In this document: positions 35,349-44,059 of the stretch, one piece after another | Numbering within the stretch: position 1 is the first letter of the stretch | How the letters are laid out: every line of letters begins with the position of its first letter | Source of the DNA: Streptomyces sp. ACA25 | Lineage (GTDB): Bacteria > Actinomycetota > Actinomycetes > Streptomycetales > Streptomycetaceae | DNA length: 64,000 nt | Direction: 5' to 3' | Assembly (NCBI RefSeq): GCF_028200735.1 | Contig: NZ_JAQKPV010000001.1 | Coordinates: forward strand, 620,001 to 684,000 | Translations under genes and position numbers: made by a program | Notes under the pieces: model-generated | What the model was told of the DNA's origin: nothing | Seen by the model: only the letters and a program-made list of their open reading frames with translations | The model's database searches: none

Positions 35349-38195
35349 TTGTCCCCGACCAGCGAGACCGCGAACAGCGGACGCCGACTTGTGATCGTCG
35401 AGTCGCCGGCCAAGGCGAAGACGATCAAGGGATACCTCGGTCCCGGCTATGTGGTCGAGGCCAGCGTCGGGCACATCCGTGACCTGCCCAGCAACGCCGC
35501 GGAGGTGCCCACCAAGTACAAGGGGCAGCCGTGGGCACGGCTCGGAGTCAACGTCGACGAGGGCTTCCAGCCGCTCTACGTGGTCAACAGCGACAAGAAG
35601 GACCAGGTCAGGAAGCTCAAGCAGTTGCTGGCTGAATCCGATGAGCTCTACCTCGCCACGGATGAGGACCGTGAGGGCGAGGCCATCGCCTGGCACCTCC
35701 AGGAGGTGCTCAAGCCCAAGGTTCCGGTCCGCCGGATGGTTTTCCACGAGATCACCAGCGATGCCATCGCGGCAGCGGTGGCCAACCCCCGCGAGCTGAA
35801 CCAGCGGCTGGTCGACGCACAGGAAACCCGGCGCATCCTCGACCGGCTCTACGGCTTCGAGGTTTCCCCGGTGCTGTGGAAGAAGGTCATGCCGCGGCTG
35901 TCGGCCGGCCGGGTGCAGTCGGTGGCCACCCGTCTCGTCGTCGAGCGGGAGCGCGAGCGCGTCGCTTTCCGCTCCGCCGAGTACTGGGACCTCACCGGCA
36001 CCTTCGCCCGGGGCTCCGACCCCGAGACGTTCACTGCGCGGCTGGCCGGAATCGACGGCCTGCGCGTCGCCCAGGGCCGCGACTTCGGTCCGGACGGCCG
36101 GCTGAAGAACCCCGGCCAGGTGCGGCACCTCGACGAGGCGGGCGCCCGCGCACTGGCCGCCGGCCTGGAGCACACGCAGTTCGCCGTCCGCTCGGTCGAG
36201 TCCAAGCCCTACCGTCGCTCGCCCTACGCGCCGTTCCGCACCACCACCCTGCAGCAGGAGGCGTCCCGCAAGCTCGGCATGGGCGCGAAGATCGCCATGC
36301 AGGTGGCCCAGCGGCTGTACGAGAACGGCTTCATCACCTACATGCGGACGGACTCCACCACCCTGTCCGACACCGCGGTGGCCGCCGCCCGGTCCCAGGT
36401 CACCCAGCTCTACGGCGCCGACTACCTGCCCGACAAGCCCCGCTCCTACGCCAGCAAGGTGAAGAACGCCCAGGAGGCGCACGAGGCGATCCGTCCCTCC
36501 GGGGAGCGCTTCCGCACCCCGGCCGAGACCGGCCTGCGCGGCGAGCAGTTCCGGCTGTACGAGCTGATCTGGAAGCGCACGGTCGCCTCCCAGATGAAGG
36601 ACGCGGTCGGCCAGTCCGTCACCGTGAAGGTGGGGGGCCGGGCCGCCGACGGCCGGGACTGCGAGTTCAGCACCTCCGGGAAGATCATCACCTTCCACGG
36701 CTTCCTGAAGGCGTACGTCGAGGGCTCCGACGACCCCAACGCCGAGCTCGACGACCGGGAGCGGCGCCTGCCGCAGGTCAGCGAGGGCGACGCGCTGGGC
36801 GCCCGGGGGATGTCCGTCGACGGCCACGCCACCAAGCCGCCGGCCCGCTACACCGAGGCCACCCTGGTCAAGGAGCTGGAGGAGCGGGAGATCGGGCGCC
36901 CCTCCACCTACGCCTCGATCATCAGCACCATCCTGGACCGCGGCTACGTCTTCAAGAAGGGCACGGCGCTGGTCCCGTCCTTCCTGTCCTTCGCCGTCGT
37001 CAATCTCCTCGAGCAGCACTTCGGGCGGCTCGTGGACTACGACTTCACCGCGCGGATGGAGGACGACCTCGACCGCATCGCCGCCGGTGAGGCGGAGTCC
37101 GTGCCGTGGCTGCGCCGCTTCTACTTCGGCGAGGGCGGCGACGGCCCCGGCCACGCCGCCGCGGACGCCGGGAACGGCGACGGCGGTCACGTCGGCGGGC
37201 TGAAGGACCTGGTCAACGACCTGGGTGCGATCGATGCCCGGGAGATCTCCTCATTCCCCATCGGCGAGGGGATCATGCTGCGGGTGGGCCGCTACGGCCC
37301 GTACGTCGAGGCTCCCGCCGAGCAGGAGGGTGAGCAGGCGAAGCGCGCCGACATTCCCGACCAGCTGCCGCCGGACGAGCTGACCGTCGAGCTGGCCAAG
37401 GAGCTGCTGGCCAAGCCGAGCGGGGACATCGAGCTCGGCACGGATCCCGTGACCGGGCGCCCGATCGTCGCCCGGGACGGCCGCTACGGACCGTACGTCA
37501 CCGAGGTGCTGCCCGAGGACACTCCCCGGACCGGCAAGAACGCGGTCAAGCCGCGCACCGGGTCGCTGTTCCAGTCGATGTCGCTGGACACCGTCACTCT
37601 GCGGGACGCGCTGCGGCTGCTGTCCCTGCCGAGGGTGGTCGGGGTGGACCCGGAGAGCGGTGACGAGATCACCGCGCAGAACGGCCGCTACGGCCCGTAC
37701 CTGAAGAAGGGCACGGACTCCCGCTCCCTGGAGTCGGAGGAGCAGCTCTTCACAGTCACCGTGGACGAGGCGCTGGCGATCTACGCGCAGCCGAAGAAGC
37801 GCGGCCGGGCGGCGGCCAAGCCGCCGCTGAAGGAGCTGGGGGTCGACCCGGAGACCGAGAAGCCCGTGGTCGTCAAGGACGGCCGCTTCGGCCCGTACGT
37901 CACGGACGGGGAGACGAACGCCACCCTGCGCCGCGACGACGACCCGGAGACCATCACCCCCGAGCGGGGCTTCGAGCTGCTGGCGGACAAGCGTGCCAAG
38001 GGTCCGGTGAAGAAGAAGACGGCGAAGAAGGCCGCTCCGAAGAAGGCCGCGGCGAAGAAGACGACCGCCAAGAAGACCGCGGCGAAGAAGACCGCGGCGA
38101 AGAAGACGACCGCCAAGAAGACGACCGCCAAGAAGGCGACGGCCGGGGCGACGAAGGCGAGCGCCGCCAAGTCGTCCGCGCCGGACTCCGAGTAA
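35349..38195 (+). CDS. topA: DNA topoisomerase I
   Basis: 948 residues from TTG 35349, read as MSPTSETAN to match homologues; GTG 35307 would add 14 residues. The Toprim domain (IVESPAKAKTIKGYLG; ATDEDREGEAIAWHL) and active Tyr in YMRTDSTTLS mark a type IA enzyme. The zinc fingers of E. coli TopA are absent. Instead there are four GRYGPYV-type C-terminal repeats and a long Lys-rich tail of AKK units (last ~65 residues), typical of actinobacteria and needed for processivity. It relaxes negative supercoils. Essential in Streptomyces. Confidence 0.95.
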   Translation: MSPTSETANSGRRLVIVESPAKAKTIKGYLGPGYVVEASVGHIRDLPSNAAEVPTKYKGQPWARLGVNVDEGFQPLYVVNSDKKDQVRKLKQLLAESDELYLATDEDREGEAIAWHLQEVLKPKVPVRRMVFHEITSDAIAAAVANPRELNQRLVDAQETRRILDRLYGFEVSPVLWKKVMPRLSAGRVQSVATRLVVERERERVAFRSAEYWDLTGTFARGSDPETFTARLAGIDGLRVAQGRDFGPDGRLKNPGQVRHLDEAGARALAAGLEHTQFAVRSVESKPYRRSPYAPFRTTTLQQEASRKLGMGAKIAMQVAQRLYENGFITYMRTDSTTLSDTAVAAARSQVTQLYGADYLPDKPRSYASKVKNAQEAHEAIRPSGERFRTPAETGLRGEQFRLYELIWKRTVASQMKDAVGQSVTVKVGGRAADGRDCEFSTSGKIITFHGFLKAYVEGSDDPNAELDDRERRLPQVSEGDALGARGMSVDGHATKPPARYTEATLVKELEEREIGRPSTYASIISTILDRGYVFKKGTALVPSFLSFAVVNLLEQHFGRLVDYDFTARMEDDLDRIAAGEAESVPWLRRFYFGEGGDGPGHAAADAGNGDGGHVGGLKDLVNDLGAIDAREISSFPIGEGIMLRVGRYGPYVEAPAEQEGEQAKRADIPDQLPPDELTVELAKELLAKPSGDIELGTDPVTGRPIVARDGRYGPYVTEVLPEDTPRTGKNAVKPRTGSLFQSMSLDTVTLRDALRLLSLPRVVGVDPESGDEITAQNGRYGPYLKKGTDSRSLESEEQLFTVTVDEALAIYAQPKKRGRAAAKPPLKELGVDPETEKPVVVKDGRFGPYVTDGETNATLRRDDDPETITPERGFELLADKRAKGPVKKKTAKKAAPKKAAAKKTTAKKTAAKKTAAKKTTAKKTTAKKATAGATKASAAKSSAPDSE

Positions 38196-38511
38196 CCAGG
38201 CCGACGGCCCCCGCCCCGCCCACCGGGGGCGGGGCGGGCCGGCGCGCGCCCCGCCCCCGGGAGGGCCGCCGTAGTCCTGGGGCCTCGGCCCCGACCGCCC
38301 GTCCGCCCTGCCCGTCCGCTGTCCCGCCCTACCCGCCTGTCCTGCCCGTCCGCTCTCCCGCCCTCCCGCCTGCCGGAACGCGGGGAGAGCCCGGAACGCG
38401 CCGGATCGCCCCACCCGTCCCACCCGCCACACCGCACTCACCCACCCGGCCCAAGCGCAAATGTTCGGGGAGGTGGTTCGCGGGTCATCGGTGACGGTTA
38501 CGCTGGCCGAC
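38196..38511. other. 316-bp gap between topA and tmk, pyrimidine-rich
   Basis: It holds the topA terminator, then a ~100-base stretch of almost pure pyrimidine. Within it a 34-base unit (38307-38340) is repeated imperfectly in tandem (38341-38373). The rest is the tmk leader. No gene seen. Confidence 0.6.
38210..38238 (+). terminator. topA terminator
   Basis: A perfect 12-bp stem (CCCGCCCCGCCC / GGGCGGGGCGGG) with an ACCGG loop, 15 bases after the topA stop. Confidence 0.8.
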
Positions 38512-41500
38512 ATGACGCGAGCAGAGCAACACGAGGCTGTTGACCCCGCCTGCGACGCCACCGACGAGGCACTCGCCGCGGACTCCCGCCGCCGGGCAAC
38601 CCGCGCACTTCTGCGCGTACCGGCGCTGCGACGCCTGTGGGAGGCCCAGTTCACCGGCAGTATCGGTGACGCGCTCGCCATGCTGGTCCTGCTCCTCCTC
38701 GCGGTGCAGGCCGCCCTGTACGTCCCGCCCGGCGGTGTGCCGTCGGACGCCGTGTTCGGCGGCGGCTACCGAGGCGCGGCCGTGGCCGTCGCGGTGGCGC
38801 TCGCCGTCCGGCTGGCCGCCGGCTCCCTCGTGGGCCTGCTGGTGCTCGGACCGGTCGCCAAGCTGGTCGCCGCCTCCGGCCCGCTCGACCGCCGGTGGAC
38901 GATGATCGGCGCGGACGGCCTCCGGGTCGCCGTGCTGATCGCCGCGCCCCTGTGGATCGACTGGGTGCCCGGCGCCGCGTTCCTCTACGTGCTGCTCAGC
39001 GTCTTCCTCATCGGGATCGCCGAGCGGCTCTGGACCGTCGCCAGGGACAGCGCGGCCCCCGCCCTGCTGCCGCCTCCGCCCCCGGAGGGCGCCGCCGTCC
39101 GGCCGCTGCCCGACCACCACGGGGCGCTGCGGCGGCTGTGGCTGCGCAGCACCTTCGTCGCCCTGCCCCTCGCGGCCGCCGCTCTGGTGGTGGTGTCCCT
39201 GGTCAACAACTTGCTGGCCACCGGCATCGGCTGGTTCGGCACCCACCAGGCGGCCCTGGGCTCCTACGTCGCCGCGGGCTTCTTCGCGGCCTCCGTATCG
39301 GTGCTGTACTTCCTCGAACTGCCCGACACCGACACCCCGGGCCCGCGCTCCCCGCTGGAAGGGCTGCGCCGCCCGTCCGCCGGGACCACCCCCGACAAGG
39401 GCCGCACCGGAGCGGTCCCGGTCCTCGTCCTCGGCTGCGCCGCACCGGCCGCCGGCATCGCCGCCGCCGCCGCGCTGGCTGTGCTCCACACCGGTGACCT
39501 CTTCGGCGGCCCGGTGTACTTCGGCCTGCTGGTGCTGGCCCTCACCGGAGGCGTGACCGCCGGTATCCGCTGGGCCCACCGGGTGCTGCCCGCACTGTCC
39601 CGGCGGCGGCTGCTCGCCCTGGCGGTCGCGGCCACCGGCCTCGGCCTGTTCGGCACCGGCCTGATCTCCGACCCGGCCACCGTCCTGCTGTGCGCGTTCG
39701 CCACCGGTCTCACGGCCGGCATCGCGGCCCGCACCGGGCACGTCCTGCTGGACCAGGAGACCGAGGAGTTCCGCCGTCCGCGGCTCACGCAGCACCTGCA
39801 CGCGGTGCTGCGCCTCGTCATCCCCTTCGCCGTGATCGCCGCCCCGCTCCTGGCCGCCCTGATCGGCCCGCAGCGGGTCGAGCGCGGCGACTTCGCCATC
39901 GATCACGGGGGCGCCGCCTACACCCTGATGATCATCGGTGCGCTGCTGCTGCCGGTGGCCGCGCTGCTGCTGCGCGGCACCGACGACCGGCGCGGCGTCC
40001 CGCTGCTGAAGGACCTGACCGCGGCGGTGCGCGACAGCCGGCCCGCGCAGGCAACAGCGGCCAGTGGTTTCTTCATCGCTGTCGAGGGCGGTGACGGGGC
40101 CGGCAAGTCCACCCAGGTCGAAGCGCTCGCCGAGTGGATCCGCAGCAAGGGCCACGAGGTGGTGATCACCCGCGAGCCCGGTGCCACCGCCATAGGCCAG
40201 CGGCTGCGGTCCATCCTGCTGGACGTCTCCTCCGCCGGGCTCTCGCACCGGGCCGAGGCCCTGATGTACGCGGCCGACCGGGCCGAGCACGTCGACTCGG
40301 TGATCCTCCCGGCCCTGAAGCGCGGCTCGGTCGTCATCTCCGACCGGTACGTCGACTCCTCCGTCGCCTACCAGGGCGCGGGCCGGGACCTGGCGCCGAC
40401 CGAGATCGCCCGGATCTCCCGCTGGGCCACCGACGGCCTGGTGCCGCATCTGACCGTGCTGCTCGACGTGTCCCCGGAGACGGCCCGCGAGCGGTTCACC
40501 GAGGCGCCGGACCGCCTGGAGTCGGAGCCCTCGGAGTTCCACCAGCGGGTGCGTGCCGGATTCCTCGCGCTGGCCGCCGCCGACCCGGCGCGCTACCTGG
40601 TGATCGACGCCGGGCAGGACCCGGAGTCCGTCACCACCGCCGCCCGGCACCGCCTGGACCAGGTGCTGCCGCTCTCCGAGGCCGAGGTGCGGGCCCGGGA
40701 GGAAGCCCGGCGCAAGGCTGAGGAGGAGGCCCGGCGGAAAGCCGAGGAAGAGCGCCAGCGGAAGGAAGAGGAGGAGCGGCGGGAGCGCGAGCGCCAGGAG
40801 CAGCTGGCCCGGCTCCGGGCCGAGGAGCAGGAGCGCAAGCGCCGCGAGGCCGAGGAGGCCCGCCGCGCGGAGGAGGCACGGCAGGCCGAGGAGGCCCGCA
40901 AGCAGGCGGAGGAGGCCCGCCGGAAGGCCGAGGCGGAGCGCAGGCGCCGGGAGGCCGAGGAACGGCTCCGACGCGAGGAGGAGGACCGCCGCCGGCGCGA
41001 GGCGGAGGAGGAGGCCCGGCTGCGGGCCCAGGCCGAGGAGCGCCGCAAGGAGAAGCAGCGGAAGGCCGAGGAGGCACTGCTGCGCGCGGAGGAGGCCCGG
41101 CTCGCCGCGGAGGCGGCGAAGAAGCAGGCCCCGCCGGCCGCACCGGCCCCGCCGCCGGCGTCGGCCGATCCGGCTCCGGACACCGTGCGGATCCCCAAGG
41201 TCCAGGACGACCGGCCGAAGGTCTCGCCCAACGATGAGACCGCGGTGCTGCCCAGGGCGCAGGTGGCCCCCGGGCCGGACGACGACGAGACCACGGTGCT
41301 GCCGCAGGTCGGTGGTGCCGGGGTGTCCGAGACTGCGCCGCTGCCTCAGGTGAGCGAGGAGGAGGTCCGGCGGCCCCGTTCCCGTCCCGAGTGGGCGGAG
41401 GAGACCCCGCTGGACGATCTCCCCACCCTGGCCGATGAGCTGCTGGGGCCGCGGGAGACCGACCGGAGTGACGCCGACTCCGGCTCGGACGCCGATTCGG

Positions 41501-41541
41501 ACGAAGGCCGGGGCGGCTCCGGCGGAGCCCGCCGGCGCTGA
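38512..41541 (+). CDS. tmk: Thymidylate kinase fused to a multi-pass membrane domain
   Basis: 1009 residues in three parts. Residues ~30-505 are an MFS-like membrane domain with about 12 hydrophobic segments. Residues ~520-720 are dTMP kinase: P-loop FIAVEGGDGAGKSTQVEAL, DR(Y/H) motif ISDRYVDSSVAYQGAGR, and a LID-side REPGAT. Residues ~725-875 are a charged coiled coil of RKAEEEA-type repeats, followed by a disordered acidic tail. The kinase makes dTDP from dTMP for DNA synthesis. The same fusion is present in other streptomycetes. ATG 38512 (MTRAEQ) is chosen by homology. The membrane part may tether nucleotide supply or be an unrelated transporter. Confidence 0.93.
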   Translation: MTRAEQHEAVDPACDATDEALAADSRRRATRALLRVPALRRLWEAQFTGSIGDALAMLVLLLLAVQAALYVPPGGVPSDAVFGGGYRGAAVAVAVALAVRLAAGSLVGLLVLGPVAKLVAASGPLDRRWTMIGADGLRVAVLIAAPLWIDWVPGAAFLYVLLSVFLIGIAERLWTVARDSAAPALLPPPPPEGAAVRPLPDHHGALRRLWLRSTFVALPLAAAALVVVSLVNNLLATGIGWFGTHQAALGSYVAAGFFAASVSVLYFLELPDTDTPGPRSPLEGLRRPSAGTTPDKGRTGAVPVLVLGCAAPAAGIAAAAALAVLHTGDLFGGPVYFGLLVLALTGGVTAGIRWAHRVLPALSRRRLLALAVAATGLGLFGTGLISDPATVLLCAFATGLTAGIAARTGHVLLDQETEEFRRPRLTQHLHAVLRLVIPFAVIAAPLLAALIGPQRVERGDFAIDHGGAAYTLMIIGALLLPVAALLLRGTDDRRGVPLLKDLTAAVRDSRPAQATAASGFFIAVEGGDGAGKSTQVEALAEWIRSKGHEVVITREPGATAIGQRLRSILLDVSSAGLSHRAEALMYAADRAEHVDSVILPALKRGSVVISDRYVDSSVAYQGAGRDLAPTEIARISRWATDGLVPHLTVLLDVSPETARERFTEAPDRLESEPSEFHQRVRAGFLALAAADPARYLVIDAGQDPESVTTAARHRLDQVLPLSEAEVRAREEARRKAEEEARRKAEEERQRKEEEERRERERQEQLARLRAEEQERKRREAEEARRAEEARQAEEARKQAEEARRKAEAERRRREAEERLRREEEDRRRREAEEEARLRAQAEERRKEKQRKAEEALLRAEEARLAAEAAKKQAPPAAPAPPPASADPAPDTVRIPKVQDDRPKVSPNDETAVLPRAQVAPGPDDDETTVLPQVGGAGVSETAPLPQVSEEEVRRPRSRPEWAEETPLDDLPTLADELLGPRETDRSDADSGSDADSDEGRGGSGGARRR

Positions 41542-41602
41542 GTCCGACGGCCCGGTGCCGCCCGGCGGCGCCGGGCCGCCGTACCGGCATGCCGCACGCT
41601 TG

Positions 41603-41656
41603 AAGGCCTCCGGCCGGCCGGGCCGCCTCCGGGCAGCCCCGCCGGCCGGAGGCCTT
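41603..41656 (+). terminator. tmk terminator
   Basis: A perfect 16-bp stem (AAGGCCTCCGGCCGGC and complement) with a 22-base loop, 61 bases after the tmk stop. Confidence 0.75.
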
Positions 41657-41766
41657 CGTCGCGTCCCGGCCGGCCCCCGCCGAGGAGGCCGTCCGAGTGT
41701 TGCGGACCGCGCACCACGGTGACATCGGTTGGTGTTCCTGTCCGACTACCGATACAGCTGTCCGTC

Positions 41767-42609
41767 ATGGAACTGTCACCCTCTGCTGTCGTCGCTCTCC
41801 TCGCCGCCGTGCTGATGACCACTACGGTGACCGGCTGCGGCGCCCTGAGCCCGGAGCCGAACGAGGCCCGGCCCGGCCCGCCCGGCCACCAGGCGACCAT
41901 CGCCGTGCCCGAGGACGCGGCGACCCTGCAACAGGCGGTGGACGCGGCCGTCCCCGGCGACCTGGTGCTCATCGCCGAAGGCGTCTACCGGGAGGACGTC
42001 GTGGTCCGCACCCCCCGGATCGTGCTCCGCGGCACGGACCGCAACAGTGTCGTCATCGACGGCCAGTCGCAGCGGAGGGCCGGCGTCACCGTGACCGCCG
42101 ATGAGGTGACCGTGGAGAACCTGACCGTCCGTGGCCACACCGCGGCCGGTGTCCGCTTCACCGGCACCCCCGGACGGCCGCTGCTCGGCTACCGGGCCTC
42201 CTACCTGACCGTTCACGACAACGCGCGGCACGGCGTCCGGGCCACCCACACCCGGCGCGGAGTGATCGAGCACAGCTACGCCTCCGGGCACTCGCACGCC
42301 GGGATCCACCTCGAGCACTGCGCGCCCTGCCACACCGTGGTGCGGGACAACCTGACCGAGCGCAACGCCCGCGGTATCGCCCTCGGCCACGCTTCCCACG
42401 GGCTGACGGTGCGGGAGAACCACGGAAGCGGAAACCGCCTCGGCATCGCCGACCTCTCCGGGGGCCGCGCGCCCGGAGTCGTCATCCGCGACAACATCCT
42501 CCCGGACGGGCCGGCCCCCGGTCCCGTCCCCTCCGCGCCACCCCGCCAGCCCCCGCTGCCCGCCGTCCCGGCCGCCGGGCCACCGTCCACCGCAGCCCGG
42601 CTGCCCTGA
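41767..42609 (+). CDS. Lipoprotein with right-handed parallel beta-helix
   Basis: 280 residues. The signal peptide ends in lipobox VTGC near residue 25. The rest is a run of ~22-residue coils (VVIDGQSQRRAGVTV; ENLTVRGHTAAGVRF; EHSYASGHSHAGIHL; VRDNLTERNARGIAL) that fit the NosD / pectate-lyase-type beta-helix repeat. The end is Pro-rich. Such proteins bind or cleave polysaccharides, but I see no catalytic set, so binding is as likely. It starts at ATG 41767 and ends just before a 39-base palindrome. Confidence 0.8.
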   Translation: MELSPSAVVALLAAVLMTTTVTGCGALSPEPNEARPGPPGHQATIAVPEDAATLQQAVDAAVPGDLVLIAEGVYREDVVVRTPRIVLRGTDRNSVVIDGQSQRRAGVTVTADEVTVENLTVRGHTAAGVRFTGTPGRPLLGYRASYLTVHDNARHGVRATHTRRGVIEHSYASGHSHAGIHLEHCAPCHTVVRDNLTERNARGIALGHASHGLTVRENHGSGNRLGIADLSGGRAPGVVIRDNILPDGPAPGPVPSAPPRQPPLPAVPAAGPPSTAARLP

Positions 42610-42620
42610 TCCGCACTCGG

Positions 42621-42659
42621 GCCCAGAAGTTGTGCACAGCCTGTGCACAACTTCTGGGC
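42621..42659. terminator. 39-base palindrome with DnaA-box-like arms, upstream of holB
   Basis: Two perfect 19-base arms (GCCCAGAAGTTGTGCACAG and complement) around one C. It begins 11 bases after the beta-helix gene stop, so termination is the simplest role. Each arm contains TTGTGCACA, one base from the Streptomyces DnaA box TTGTCCACA. Confidence 0.7.
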
Positions 42660-42793
42660 TGTCGCGCACCACCCACCCGCCCACCCCTGGAGCGGCCGGA
42701 CCCGCAGCCCACCGAGGCACGGCCCACCGCGGCAAGGACTGTCGGCCGCGTGCCGCAGAATGGACCGCACGCGCGCGACGGAAGGAGGGGCGG

Positions 42794-44002
42794 ATGGCCG
42801 TCTGGGACGACCTGGTGGGGCAGGACCGGGTGGTCACGCAGCTCAGCGCCGCCGCGCGGGACGCCGACCAGTACATCACCGCCGTCCACGCCGGCGCCGA
42901 ACCCGCGCTCAGCGGCTCCGCCATGACCCACGCCTGGCTCTTCACCGGGCCGCCGGGCTCCGGCCGGTCCACCGCCGCCCGGGCCTTCGCCGCCGCCCTG
43001 CAGTGCGTCAGCCCCGACCGCGCACTCGGGGGCGTGCCCGGCTGCGGCTTCTGCGACGGCTGCCACACCGCTCTGATCGGCACCCACGCCGACGTCCAGG
43101 TCATCCGCACCGACCTGCTGACCATCGGCGTCAAGGAAACCCGTGACCTCGTGCGGCGGGCCCAGCTCTCCCCGGCCGTCGGACGCTGGCAGGTCATCGT
43201 CCTGGAGGACTCCGACCGGCTCACCGAAGGCGCCGGCAACGTCCTGCTCAAGGCCGTCGAGGAGCCCGCGCCCCGCACCGTCTGGCTGCTCTGCGCACCG
43301 TCCACCGAGGACGTGCTGCCCACCATCCGCTCCCGCTGCCGTCACCTCTCCCTCCGCACCCCGCCGGTCTCCGCGGTCGCCGACATCCTCGTCCGGCGCG
43401 ACGGCGTCGACCCCGAGGTCGCCGCCGCGGCGGCCCGCGCCACCCAGGGCCACATCGGCCGCGCCAAGCGGCTCGCCACCGACGAACGTGCCCGGGCCCG
43501 CCGGGACGCCGTCCTCCTCCTCCCCGAGCGGGTCTCCGACATCGGCGGCTGCCTGCGCGCCGCCCAGGAGCTGATGGACGTCGCCACCGAGGACGCCAAA
43601 CAGCTGGCCGAGGAGTACGACGAACGGGAGACCGAGGAGCTGCGCGCCGCCCTCGGCGGAGGGGACGGCCGCCGGATGCCGCGCGGCACCGCCGGGGCCA
43701 TGAAAGACCTCGAGGACAAACAGAAACGCCGCTCCACCCGCGCCCAGCGCGACGCGCTCGACCTGGCACTCACCGACCTGACGAGCTTTTACCGGGACGT
43801 CCTCGCCCGGCAACTCGGTGCGACCGTGGCCTTCGCCGGCGGCCACAGCGCCGAAGCCGTGGAGCGCGTGGCGGCCGGCTCCCGGCCGGAGCAAACCCTC
43901 CGCCGCATGGAGGCCATCCTGGCCTGCCGCACCGCATTGGACCGCAATGTCGCTCCTTTGCTGGCCATCGAGGCGATGACCATGGCGCTGCGTGCGGGAT
44001 AG
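42794..44002 (+). CDS. holB: DNA polymerase III delta-prime subunit
   Basis: 402 residues from ATG 42794 with GAAGGAGG five bases upstream. AAA+ clamp-loader fold with GPPGSGRSTAARAF in the P-loop place (Arg for the usual Lys, in keeping with a delta-prime that does not hydrolyse ATP). The zinc module has four Cys (CVS...GCGFCDGCH). VLEDSDRLTEGAGNVLLKAVEEP and IRSRC (SRC motif) follow. It works in the clamp-loader complex at the replication fork. In M. tuberculosis the same gene also lies near topA. Confidence 0.92.
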   Translation: MAVWDDLVGQDRVVTQLSAAARDADQYITAVHAGAEPALSGSAMTHAWLFTGPPGSGRSTAARAFAAALQCVSPDRALGGVPGCGFCDGCHTALIGTHADVQVIRTDLLTIGVKETRDLVRRAQLSPAVGRWQVIVLEDSDRLTEGAGNVLLKAVEEPAPRTVWLLCAPSTEDVLPTIRSRCRHLSLRTPPVSAVADILVRRDGVDPEVAAAAARATQGHIGRAKRLATDERARARRDAVLLLPERVSDIGGCLRAAQELMDVATEDAKQLAEEYDERETEELRAALGGGDGRRMPRGTAGAMKDLEDKQKRRSTRAQRDALDLALTDLTSFYRDVLARQLGATVAFAGGHSAEAVERVAAGSRPEQTLRRMEAILACRTALDRNVAPLLAIEAMTMALRAG

Positions 44003-44059
44003 CCGCCCGCTTTCCGCTAGCCTCCAGGGATCCGTCACCACTGCCGCCCCTGGGGACCC

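Noticed and set aside
42621..42659. Replication origin
   Set aside because: Only two off-consensus DnaA-like boxes inside a terminator-like palindrome; oriC would show many boxes and dnaA/dnaN.
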